Positions 16,110-23,628 of a DNA stretch of 64,000 nucleotides are shown in pieces. The DNA lies in the NCBI RefSeq assembly GCF_014529935.1, contig NZ_JACVFC010000002.1:1-64000 (forward strand), given 5' to 3'. Positions within the stretch are counted from its first letter, which is position 1. Every line of letters starts with the position of its first letter. The stretch comes from Chitinophaga qingshengii. GTDB lineage: Bacteria > Bacteroidota > Bacteroidia > Chitinophagales > Chitinophagaceae. Position numbers and translations under genes: made by a program. Under the pieces are notes generated by a model, which ran no database searches, was not told the DNA's origin, and was given only the letters and a program-made list of their open reading frames with translations.

Positions 16110-16696
16110 ATGGACAATATCGATGTAACCCATATTGCGACCGGATCTAGGCTGACAGGGCGTTTTTTGAAGCGTTGATTCCCCTGGCGGGAGAAGAAGA
16201 AGCGGTATTCGCTGTCGAAAATAAAAGCGTTGCATTACCTGGCCGGGACATCAAAATCTGGATATACAGACCCAACGACCAGCAGCATTTACCGGCTGTC
16301 TTATATTTTCATGGCGGCGGATTCTATAAAGGCAGTCTGGACTCACACGACCGTTCTTTGCGGCAACTAGCCAATTTATCAGGTATCGTTGTTATTGCCG
16401 TAGATTACCGGCTGGCACCTGAATACCGGTTTCCCAATGGTTTCAATGACTGTCTCGATATCACGAAATGGGTATTCAACCAGGCCGCGGCGCTGAGAAT
16501 AAACAATCATCGTATAGCCGTGGCCGGAGATAGCGGCGGAGGTACCTTAGCTACTCTGGTGGCGGCAAAAGTGCCGAATCTTGTCTGCCAGGTACTCATC
16601 TACCCTGCCACTGACCCCTCGTTTTCTACCCCTTCCTGGAAGGAGCTAGCAGACGGTCCAGGTTGGGCTATCCCAAAAAGCTATTCAGGTAAGTAG
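16110..16696 (+). pseudogene. Truncated HSL-type alpha/beta-hydrolase (esterase) remnant
   Basis: The core reads from about 16151 to 16660 and shows the family IV (hormone-sensitive lipase-like) motifs HGGGF (oxyanion hole) and GDSGGG (nucleophile Ser), with AVDYRLAPEYRFP between them. The N-terminus is broken: a plausible start at 16110 (MDNIDVTHI) is in a different frame, and the core frame has a stop at 16148-16150. The C-terminal third with the catalytic Asp and His is missing; after LADGP (about 16660) the frame runs into the end of the next, oppositely oriented hydrolase gene. It is not expected to be active. Confidence 0.75.
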
Positions 16697-17471
16697 CAAT
16701 AATGCCCGTCTGTTGCATCAGGCTTACATGCCCCTGTCCGGGCACAATGGCTAATTGTGTTTTGGGCGTCGCACCGAAGTCGAGAGGAGCAGTTCCCCCT
16801 AATAATTGAAATGTTTTTATCAACTCTATTTTATCCATCCCATCATGGTCGCCGGATATGATTAACACGGGCGCCTGAATATTGGCAATATTGTCGTCTC
16901 CCAGGTCAAATGGCGCCGCCGCAGAAGCAAACATCTGCTCCAGGAAGGCTGTCCATTTCGTTTTATCAGGTGCTACGGCATCGTACGCAGTTTTCATAGG
17001 CGTGTTTTCGAAAAATTCGGTCCTCATGTTTTTAAACGCATTGACCACCTCCGGCTGCCAGCCACTGCTTTTATAGGTGGCAGAAATGATGACCAGTTTC
17101 CTGAGTCTTTCAGGGCTTTGTATCGCAAACTGATAAGCTACTTTGCCACCAAAGCTATATCCTACGATATCCGCCCGGTCAATTTTCAGGTAATCCAGTA
17201 TCCCAGCTACATCACTGGCTAACGTAGCCAGTGATAATGCCCGGTCTGAAAACGCAGTATGTCCATGCCCTTGCAGCTCTACAGCAATTACCTTTCTGGA
17301 TTTCGACAGCTCCGGGATCAACGTGCTCCAATTCAAACCGATGGTCATATAGGCGCCGTGTAGTAAAACAAGCGGCTGGCCTTCGCCGTATACTTCGTAA
17401 TACACTTCGATACCGTTCACTGGTATGTAGCCTTTTGCTGAAGGGCTGGTAGATTGTTCTGCAGTAGACAT
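16668..17471 (-). CDS. Alpha/beta-fold hydrolase
   Basis: The start at 17471 gives 267 residues (MSTAEQSTSPSAKG...); a longer frame to 17525 is less likely. Motifs are LVLLHGAYM (oxyanion strand), GYSFGGKVAYQ (nucleophile elbow), the acidic ISGDHDGMD, and the late His in PGQGHVSL. This is the classic alpha/beta-hydrolase layout of 260-280-residue esterases, haloperoxidase-like proteins and epoxide-type hydrolases. It is cytoplasmic, with no signal peptide. Its 3' end abuts the truncated esterase remnant, so a rearrangement ended here. Substrate unknown. Confidence 0.85.
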   Translation of the reverse strand: MSTAEQSTSPSAKGYIPVNGIEVYYEVYGEGQPLVLLHGAYMTIGLNWSTLIPELSKSRKVIAVELQGHGHTAFSDRALSLATLASDVAGILDYLKIDRADIVGYSFGGKVAYQFAIQSPERLRKLVIISATYKSSGWQPEVVNAFKNMRTEFFENTPMKTAYDAVAPDKTKWTAFLEQMFASAAAPFDLGDDNIANIQAPVLIISGDHDGMDKIELIKTFQLLGGTAPLDFGATPKTQLAIVPGQGHVSLMQQTGIIATYLNSFLG

Positions 17472-17600
17472 AATAATCTCAATTTTTGACCATACAAAGA
17501 TGGGGCACATTTTAGTATTTAACACTGTGCAGAAACGACAATTTAGGGGGTTGATTCCGTCGATCGGTGCAGTTTGAGTGTTACCTGCATATTGAAATAA

Positions 17601-17628
17601 AAAAGCCTCACATTACTATGAGGCTTTT
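17601..17628 (-). terminator. Terminator after the M13 peptidase gene
   Basis: A 10-bp stem (AAAAGCCTCA / TGAGGCTTTT) with an 8-base loop is followed on the minus strand by TTATTTCAAT. It lies about 85 bases past the M13 gene stop. Confidence 0.8.
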
Positions 17629-17712
17629 CGCGGAGCGTCAACCGCTAATATCGCTTTAAATATTTTTTAGGGAAATAGAAATATTGCAGAACAACAATGA
17701 CTCCTCCCTACC

Positions 17713-19725
17713 TTACCATATCTTGATCCGCTTATCTTCGTCCAGGAACATCCTCTCTCCGGGTCGTACATTAAAAGCTGAATAAAAAGCGGGGGTGTTC
17801 ATTAGCGGGCCATTTACCCGCCATATTGGTGGAGAATGGGGATCGTTATTAACCCAGTAGCGCAGGTATTCGTCTTTCATTTTCACCCGCCAGATCCTGG
17901 CCACTGAAAGGAAAAATCGCTGATCAGGGGTAAAGCCTCCGATCCTCGTTGTGTCCTGCCCTTGTTTAGTCATTTTAAAAGCATCATAGGCTACGGCGAT
18001 TCCACTGATATCTGCTGTATTTTCTCCTACTGTAAGCGCCCCTTTTATATGAATACTATCCAGTACGGTGAAGGTGCTGTACAGGTCAATGACCTGTTGT
18101 GTTTTAGCCTTAAACTTTTTATAGTCTTCAGGTGTCCACCAATTTTTCACATTTCCGTCTTTATCAAACTGGGCACCCTGATCGTCAAATGTATGCGTCA
18201 ATTCATGCCCGATCACCATGCCGATGCCACCGTAGTTAAGCGCGTCGTCAGCATTGTTGTCAAAGTAAGGAGGCTGCAGAATTCCGGCAGGGAACACAAT
18301 TTCATTAGCGGCAGGATTGTTATAAGCTGTAACGGTGGAAGGTGTAGTGAACCACTCAGTTTTGTCAACCGGCTTTCCCAATTTAGCGAGGTTGTATTGG
18401 AAGTTGTTTGCGGCGGCCGATACCACATTTTCAAAATATTTATCCCTCACAATATTTACATGGTTGTATTCGCGCCACTTGTCTGGATATCCGATCTTTT
18501 TGGTGATGGCAAATAATTTCACTTTTGCTTTTTGCTTAGTGCTGTCGCTCATCCAGTCCAGCTTGTCCACCCTAACGGAGAATGCCTTCTGTAAGTTATT
18601 CACCAGCTCCAGCATCCGTACTTTGGCCGATTCCGGGAAATATAGCTTCGTATATAATTGTCCTAATGCCTGGCCAAGATAGGTATCTACTACGCTGGAC
18701 ATGATCTCCCCGCGCGTTTTTTGCATGGTTTGTCCCGTAAGGACTTTATTATATTCAAAGGATGACTTCACAAAGGGTTCGCTGAGGTAGTCTGCATAGG
18801 TACTAATATAATTTCCGCTCAGGTATACTTTCCAATCCTCGAGCGGAATCGATTTGAGGAGTGTGTTCAATTTGTCATAATAACCTGGTTGGGCTATATC
18901 CAGTGAATCTACGGTAGCACCCAGATGTTGGAAGAAAGCAGTCCAACCTATATTGGGTTGTTGCTTATTTAAAGCAGCCAGCCCTACCTTATGGAAATTG
19001 GCTTTTACGTCCCGCAGCTCAACATTGGTCTTATGTGATGTTGCCAGCTCCTTTTGGATATTGTAAACAAGTATTGCATTTTTTTGCGCTAATGCAGTAT
19101 CGCTCCCTGTCAACGTAAAAAGATCTGCGAGGTACTTCTTATATGCCTGCTGTATAGCAACGGTGGCGGTGTCAGTCCTGAAGTAATAGTCTCTGTCCGG
19201 CAAGCCGATACCAGTTTGATAAATATGCCCAATATTCATGCTACTGTTTTCCTGATCGGGAGAAACCTGAAAAGCAATAAGGGCGGTGTTTGATAATTTG
19301 GTTTCTTCCGCCATGAATGTAAGCATATCAGGAATACCCTTGATAGCATTGATCCGCTGCAACCCGGCTTTGAGTGGCTCAAAGCCACGCTGATTGATGA
19401 CATTGATATCCATTCCGGAAGCAAAGAAATCTCCGATCTTTTGTTCTATGCCTCCAGAGGGATTGTTACTTTTTGATACACTATCAAGGATACCCAGCAG
19501 CTTGAGACGTTGCTGATAATTCATAAACCGGTATGCACCTACTCCCGACTGGCTGGCCGGTATTTGTGCGGTATCATACCATTTCAAATTTACATAATTA
19601 TAGAAATTATCACCCGGCCGAATGGTCGAGTCGATTCCTTCAATAGCAATGAAGGATCTTTCATTTGTTTGCGATTGGCAGGCAACAAAAACTAAGAAAA
19701 CGGATAGCAAAAACCAGTTCTTCAT
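17713..19725 (-). CDS. M13 family (neprilysin/PepO-like) zinc metallopeptidase, lipoprotein
   Basis: This is a 670-residue lipoprotein (lipobox VFVAC near residues 14-18). The M13 signatures are all present: HELTH with the two His ligands and catalytic Glu (about residue 507-511), ENTAD about 60 residues later (third zinc ligand), and NAYYNP-like substrate contact (AYNNPAANEIVFPAG). Length and order match PepO/neprilysin peptidases, which cut short peptides outside the cytoplasm. It is monocistronic with its own terminator. A near-consensus -7 element (TATCTTTA, 19766-19773) lies about 40 bases upstream. An in-frame ATG two codons earlier (19731) is also possible. Confidence 0.92.
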   Translation of the reverse strand: MKNWFLLSVFLVFVACQSQTNERSFIAIEGIDSTIRPGDNFYNYVNLKWYDTAQIPASQSGVGAYRFMNYQQRLKLLGILDSVSKSNNPSGGIEQKIGDFFASGMDINVINQRGFEPLKAGLQRINAIKGIPDMLTFMAEETKLSNTALIAFQVSPDQENSSMNIGHIYQTGIGLPDRDYYFRTDTATVAIQQAYKKYLADLFTLTGSDTALAQKNAILVYNIQKELATSHKTNVELRDVKANFHKVGLAALNKQQPNIGWTAFFQHLGATVDSLDIAQPGYYDKLNTLLKSIPLEDWKVYLSGNYISTYADYLSEPFVKSSFEYNKVLTGQTMQKTRGEIMSSVVDTYLGQALGQLYTKLYFPESAKVRMLELVNNLQKAFSVRVDKLDWMSDSTKQKAKVKLFAITKKIGYPDKWREYNHVNIVRDKYFENVVSAAANNFQYNLAKLGKPVDKTEWFTTPSTVTAYNNPAANEIVFPAGILQPPYFDNNADDALNYGGIGMVIGHELTHTFDDQGAQFDKDGNVKNWWTPEDYKKFKAKTQQVIDLYSTFTVLDSIHIKGALTVGENTADISGIAVAYDAFKMTKQGQDTTRIGGFTPDQRFFLSVARIWRVKMKDEYLRYWVNNDPHSPPIWRVNGPLMNTPAFYSAFNVRPGERMFLDEDKRIKIW

Positions 19726-20043
19726 ATACATTTAGATTGGTTGCGAAGTGATGTTGATTGATTAATAAAGATATCGTTTATATCGAATACTTTTTCAAAT
19801 AAAAAAAGATAAAAATATCCCGAACTTTAATATCAAAACGAGTGGAAAGAATAAAAAAGATGAGAGAAGCATCAATTCATAAAGAACAGCGTTGAGTCTT
19901 TTCTGCGGTAGTACGAATTGGAATGATGGAGGTTTTAATACGCAGTATAATTGCCAATGTCAGGATGTTTGTGATAAGACTACCACAATCCCCTTTAAAA
20001 CAAAAGGCCTTTGGTGATGAACCAAAGGCTTTTTTAACTTTTG
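19726..20043. other. Intergenic region with terminator only
   Basis: About 318 bases between the M13 gene and tRNA-Ser. It holds the near-consensus -7 element of the M13 gene (19766-19773) and the tRNA terminator. No gene was seen. Confidence 0.5.
20002..20035 (-). terminator. Terminator downstream of tRNA-Ser
   Basis: An A-rich / T-rich flanked hairpin with arms AAAGGCCTTTGGT and ACCAAAGGCTTT around a short loop lies just past the tRNA. On the minus strand it is followed by TTTTGTTTT. Confidence 0.75.
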
Positions 20044-20128
20044 CGGAGAGTCAGGGATTCGAACCCCGGGACCTGTTACAGTCAACAGTTTTCAAGACTG
20101 CCGCAATCGACCGCTCTGCCAACTCTCC
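20044..20128 (-). tRNA. tRNA-Ser (anticodon UGA)
   Basis: The minus strand folds as a class II tRNA. The acceptor stem is GGAGAGT paired with ACTCTCC, the anticodon arm is GCAGT-CTTGAAA-ACTGT with anticodon TGA, there is a long variable arm, and the T-loop is GGTTCGAATCC. CCA is not encoded. The gene has its own promoter upstream and a terminator downstream. Confidence 0.95.
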
Positions 20129-20135
20129 AGTGGCG

Positions 20136-20143
20136 CAAATGTA
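20136..20143 (-). promoter_or_regulatory. -7 promoter element of tRNA-Ser
   Basis: TACATTTG on the minus strand matches TAnnTTTG and ends 8 bases before the mature tRNA 5' end, the expected distance for transcription to begin at or just before the tRNA. Confidence 0.7.
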
Positions 20144-20358
20144 TAAAAGGGAACGATGTAAAAAAAATTTTTAGCCCGTTTTTTTAAAAAAATTTACGCA
20201 GTGAAGCGGCCGCCCTGTTGCCGGACAGCGCCCAAAACGCAACAAATCAGCCACCACACCACCTTTCAGCACGGGTACATTTTTACGGTTATATAGTACC
20301 CTGAAGCACAATCATTTAGACAAACACATAAACATATCCATTTTCCTTAATTTTAGAG

Positions 20359-20802
20359 ATGGACAATATATTCTTTGAAGGACCTGTCATGTGGTCTCAG
20401 ATAGATGCCAACATGCACCTGCGGCACTCCGCCTATGCTGATTTTGCCGCCCAGGCCAGGCTGGCCCTGCTCGAAAAAGCAGGTATGAGTGCCCGCCAAT
20501 TCGTTATCATGCATATCGGTCCCATTCTCTTCCGGGAGGAGCTGATCTACCTGCGTGAGGTGAATGCCAACGATACCCTGCGGGTAACCTGCGAAATGAC
20601 CAAATGCCGCCCCGACGGCTCCCGCTGGTCCATACGCCACGAGATTTACCGGAAAGACGGCACCAAATCAGCCGTGGTGAATGTAGACGGCGCCTGGATA
20701 GATACGCAGCAACGTAAGCTGGTAGCCCTGCCGGACGATCTGATGGAGAAATTCAAAGCCATCCCCCGCAGCGCGGATTTTACGGAAGTTGTTCCAGGAT
20801 AA
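20359..20802 (+). CDS. Hotdog-fold acyl-CoA thioesterase
   Basis: This is a 147-residue cytoplasmic protein with the 4-hydroxybenzoyl-CoA thioesterase-type hotdog fold. The motif DANMHLRHSAYADF fits D-x-N-x-H...Y with the catalytic-type Asp early in the helix start, followed by the long central helix and five strands. Such enzymes hydrolyse acyl-CoA thioesters; substrate length cannot be read from the sequence. Its 3' end overlaps by 23 bases the convergent AAA ATPase gene at 20780-21319, so the two stop regions share DNA. Confidence 0.85.
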   Translation: MDNIFFEGPVMWSQIDANMHLRHSAYADFAAQARLALLEKAGMSARQFVIMHIGPILFREELIYLREVNANDTLRVTCEMTKCRPDGSRWSIRHEIYRKDGTKSAVVNVDGAWIDTQQRKLVALPDDLMEKFKAIPRSADFTEVVPG

Positions 20803-21319
20803 AAGCCACCCTGCCGGCGACGCTCATACACGGCACCGTTACCAGCTGATACCCGCAACGGGTATAGGCTGCGTGCATGGCGTTATACGTAGCCACTGCC
20901 GTGGCATAGTCCTGTTTACGTTCGGTATCTCCCTGGTAGATCTCCTCCCAGGGCGGGAAGATAAATACCCGCGGATGATACCGCAGGGTGACGGCATATT
21001 CCGGCAGTACCGCCGGTACCGGCAAATTTTCCAGCCGGGAATAACCGATCAGATCGGGAATACCCCGGTCAAAAAATACAGGCTGCCCATCCGGCGGCAG
21101 GCGGTAAAAATCGTCCAGTGCCGCGCTGAGCATCTTGTCGCGGAACAAGATCTTATCTGCCCAGGGTAATGCTGTTCCCCCGCTGGCCACCTGTTCCTGT
21201 ATAATCTGTCTTCCGGATTCCGGCACTACCGGAAACCCTTTTGCTGCCAGTGCTGTAATCACCGATGTTTTGCCCGCACCCGGACCACCGGTAAATACAT
21301 ACCCGTTCGTTTTAATCAT
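20780..21319 (-). CDS. AAA-type P-loop ATPase (AAA_28-like)
   Basis: The start at 21319 gives 179 residues (MIKTNGYVFTGG...); a longer frame to 21463 has no protein-like N-terminus. The Walker A motif GGPGAGKTS is at residues 11-19, and the central FDRGIPDLIGY resembles the Walker B / phosphate-contact motif of small kinase-like ATPases. It resembles the AAA_28 group, which includes proteins with predicted kinase or nucleotide-processing roles. Cytoplasmic; no clear partner. It overlaps the convergent thioesterase gene by 23 bases. Confidence 0.8.
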   Translation of the reverse strand: MIKTNGYVFTGGPGAGKTSVITALAAKGFPVVPESGRQIIQEQVASGGTALPWADKILFRDKMLSAALDDFYRLPPDGQPVFFDRGIPDLIGYSRLENLPVPAVLPEYAVTLRYHPRVFIFPPWEEIYQGDTERKQDYATAVATYNAMHAAYTRCGYQLVTVPCMSVAGRVAFILEQLP

Positions 21320-21550
21320 GCTGATAAATAATTGGCTAAATACTGTTGGTGCAGTGTTCGCACCGGATGAGTGAGGGCACAAATCTATAGAAAATAGGGT
21401 AAACAAACAACGGACGAAAGTACAATCATCCATTGTAGGGAGGATGCTTTGGGGAACAATCATGGGAAAGGGACGGGGAACAAATAACGGTGAGTTAAAA
21501 ACAACAGATCACGGGTCCTTCTGCATCACGGTCAGCGGTAAATATCCATG

Positions 21551-22087
21551 TTACCAGCGGGTGACGGGCTTAGCACTGGAAAATACCTGACGGTCAGATT
21601 CCAGGGCTTTGATGAAAGGCAGATCGTTTTGCAGGTATGCTCTGGAAGACTGTTCCAGGTAATTATCCATTTGAAAAAACTTGGCTGCGCGGGTTGCTCC
21701 CAGCAGTTTGTTCATACGCCGGAAATAGCGCATCTGCAAACGACCGAACTCAAGATCATTATTAATCAGCTGTTTGGTCAGACTATTCATTTTCTTCTCA
21801 TCAAGGCAGGTAAATTCTTCATTATACATCCTTAGTAAAGCGATGCGTTCCGCCAGCCACGGACGCTTTTCATCTTCATATTCCAGAAAGGCATCTGTAA
21901 AAGCCCGTTGTTCCACAGGTGATATCTGCAGAAACTCATCATACAGGGTTCCTCTGTCCTTTCCAAAAATTTTGGTAACCAAATCCGGCTCATTATACAA
22001 ATTGGCATCAACAGATATGGCAGATTGGGAGAATACTTCCAGTCCCGCCGACAGCAGGACCATCAACAAACAAAGTGATTTTTTCAT
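21551..22087 (-). CDS. Secreted helical protein of unknown function, 178 residues
   Basis: The start at 22087 places a signal peptide (MKKSLCLLMVLLSAGLEVFS) at the N-terminus; the longer frame to 22123 does not. The mature part is rich in charged helices with many Glu, Arg and Leu, and its size resembles small periplasmic stress-type proteins such as Spy/CpxP, but the LTxxQ motifs of that family are not clear. The gene appears to be monocistronic. Confidence 0.65.
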   Translation of the reverse strand: MKKSLCLLMVLLSAGLEVFSQSAISVDANLYNEPDLVTKIFGKDRGTLYDEFLQISPVEQRAFTDAFLEYEDEKRPWLAERIALLRMYNEEFTCLDEKKMNSLTKQLINNDLEFGRLQMRYFRRMNKLLGATRAAKFFQMDNYLEQSSRAYLQNDLPFIKALESDRQVFSSAKPVTRW

Positions 22088-22484
22088 GTTACCTGGGTTT
22101 TTAAAGGTGTTATCGGCATTCAATTGCCGCCCGCCGCGAAACTTTCATTTCTCAGGTCTCTTATGTTGTAACAAATGCACATCTATTGACAAATATCTCG
22201 TTCCCTCATGATGAGGCTGGTATAAGTCCTTTCGCTGCGACAGCAGTATTTTCTTTTAATGATTTTTCTGAAGATGTTCCGACCGGCCTGTCAGTACACC
22301 TGCCCTTGAGGATGGCAATCAGTTATGAAGTATGGAGGCGTTGGTTATGAAGTAACAAATTATCTCAGGGTTACGAAGGTAAGTAGAATAATCTTACAAT
22401 AACAAATTTATTTTTCGACTAAAAATAAAAAGGCGATAAGCCCGGTAATGCTGGACTTATCGCCTCCCTCCTACGGAGAAATAT
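22088..22484. other. Intergenic region with terminator only
   Basis: About 400 bases between two leftward genes. It holds the terminator of the 87-residue gene at 22432-22464. Nothing else was recognised. Confidence 0.5.
22432..22464 (-). terminator. Terminator after the 87-residue protein gene
   Basis: The stem GGCGATAAG / CTTATCGCC, extended by CC/GG pairs with one mismatch, is followed on the minus strand by TTTTTATTTTT. It lies 21 bases past the stop. Confidence 0.85.
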
Positions 22485-22748
22485 CTAGTTCAGTGAATGG
22501 CCACTGGCCTTTAAAAACTGGCTATGCGCCTCTTTTGTCCATTGCTGATAATCTTCCAGGTTGATACCTAATTTCTCATCTCTTACCACCTCTTTATAGT
22601 CCCTGCAATCCCAGTATCCTTTGGCCAGTTCCTGCACGCTGATCAGCGTATCGGGCGTGCTGGATTCATACTGCGGATAACTTTTGTAATTACCAATTGC
22701 CAATTCCTGGATCTCAATTTTTACTGCTTGTACGGTTTGTTTAGCCAT
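22485..22748 (-). CDS. Small hypothetical protein, 87 residues
   Basis: This is a short acidic protein with no signal peptide. The first part looks like beta strands and the end like a helix (NLEDYQQWTKEAHSQFLKASG). No family was recognised. It has its own strong terminator, which supports it being a real gene. Its promoter region (22749-22871) shows no clear motif. Confidence 0.65.
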   Translation of the reverse strand: MAKQTVQAVKIEIQELAIGNYKSYPQYESSTPDTLISVQELAKGYWDCRDYKEVVRDEKLGINLEDYQQWTKEAHSQFLKASGHSLN

Positions 22749-22871
22749 GGTTAAAATTTTTTGGTTCTACCCGGCTGAAAAACAAAAATGAAGCCTTTTA
22801 CTGCCAGCCACGGACTTTTTAAGATTTCATTACCATAAAAAAATGTTAAGGAATCCTAACGCAACAGTCCG

Positions 22872-23624
22872 CTACAGGAGTATTCTTTTGATATATACCT
22901 TCCCCCAATTACCCCAATCCTTTAGCGTTTTGGAGATCGTTTCCCCCAGTTCCGTAATGGTTACCTTCTTCCCTTTCGCCGGCGGGTTAAGGCTTTCGGG
23001 CTTCACTTCATCTACCAGCACTTTGGTGGCAAACCAGGTGATATGCTCATGCGGCAATGCCAGTCCCAGTATCATCCCCGGCAATCCGGTAAAGGATTCC
23101 GGCCCGCCCGGCGTAACAATGGCATCGGTATAAAAAGCCACTACATACACCGAATCCATGATCACTGCATTGGCCCGCCGACAATCAAAACCAGCGATCT
23201 TGCGGGTTTCATCGGTGATCTTCCAACGTATACTGCGGATAGAATCCTGCTGCAGAAAGGTTTTATCAAATACCTCCTTTTGCGACACACTACGCCGCGC
23301 CGCCAGGTCTGAATAAACGATGTTATTCTCCGAAGGCATATCATTATCATGGTTCTCTCCCGGCAGCCGGCGCCCCGGCTTATAATAGGTAACAGTACCA
23401 CTGAAATAAAGATCATGGTAGGACGTCTTAAACTGCGGCTGTCGCTTTTTTTCCAGCTCTTTCCATTCCTGCCCTTCTGCATCGCCCCACATCTCATCCA
23501 GGATGGCATGTATGTTCTGCTTCTTTTCAAATTCGATACGGCCCTTATCCAGGAAAACAGCATGCTGTGCCTGCCCGGCATGATAACCCAACAACAAAAC
23601 CGTATATAAAAAAAGTTTGTGCAT
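22872..23624 (-). CDS. GLPGLI family secreted protein
   Basis: The start at 23624 gives a 250-residue protein with a signal peptide (MHKLFLYTVLLLGYHAGQAQ). The family motif appears as FTGLPGMILGL about residue 185, preceded by VVAFYTDAIVTPGGP; this is the hallmark of the GLPGLI (TIGR01200) family, found only in Bacteroidota. Such genes usually sit next to an outer-membrane beta-barrel protein, as here: the upstream gene ends 4 bases before this start, so they form one operon. The role is unknown but presumably lies in the cell envelope. Confidence 0.9.
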   Translation of the reverse strand: MHKLFLYTVLLLGYHAGQAQHAVFLDKGRIEFEKKQNIHAILDEMWGDAEGQEWKELEKKRQPQFKTSYHDLYFSGTVTYYKPGRRLPGENHDNDMPSENNIVYSDLAARRSVSQKEVFDKTFLQQDSIRSIRWKITDETRKIAGFDCRRANAVIMDSVYVVAFYTDAIVTPGGPESFTGLPGMILGLALPHEHITWFATKVLVDEVKPESLNPPAKGKKVTITELGETISKTLKDWGNWGKVYIKRILL

Positions 23625-23628
23625 ATAT

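Noticed and set aside
19923..20174. A frame running through the tRNA-Ser region
   Set aside because: It crosses the tRNA and its terminator and has no coding features.
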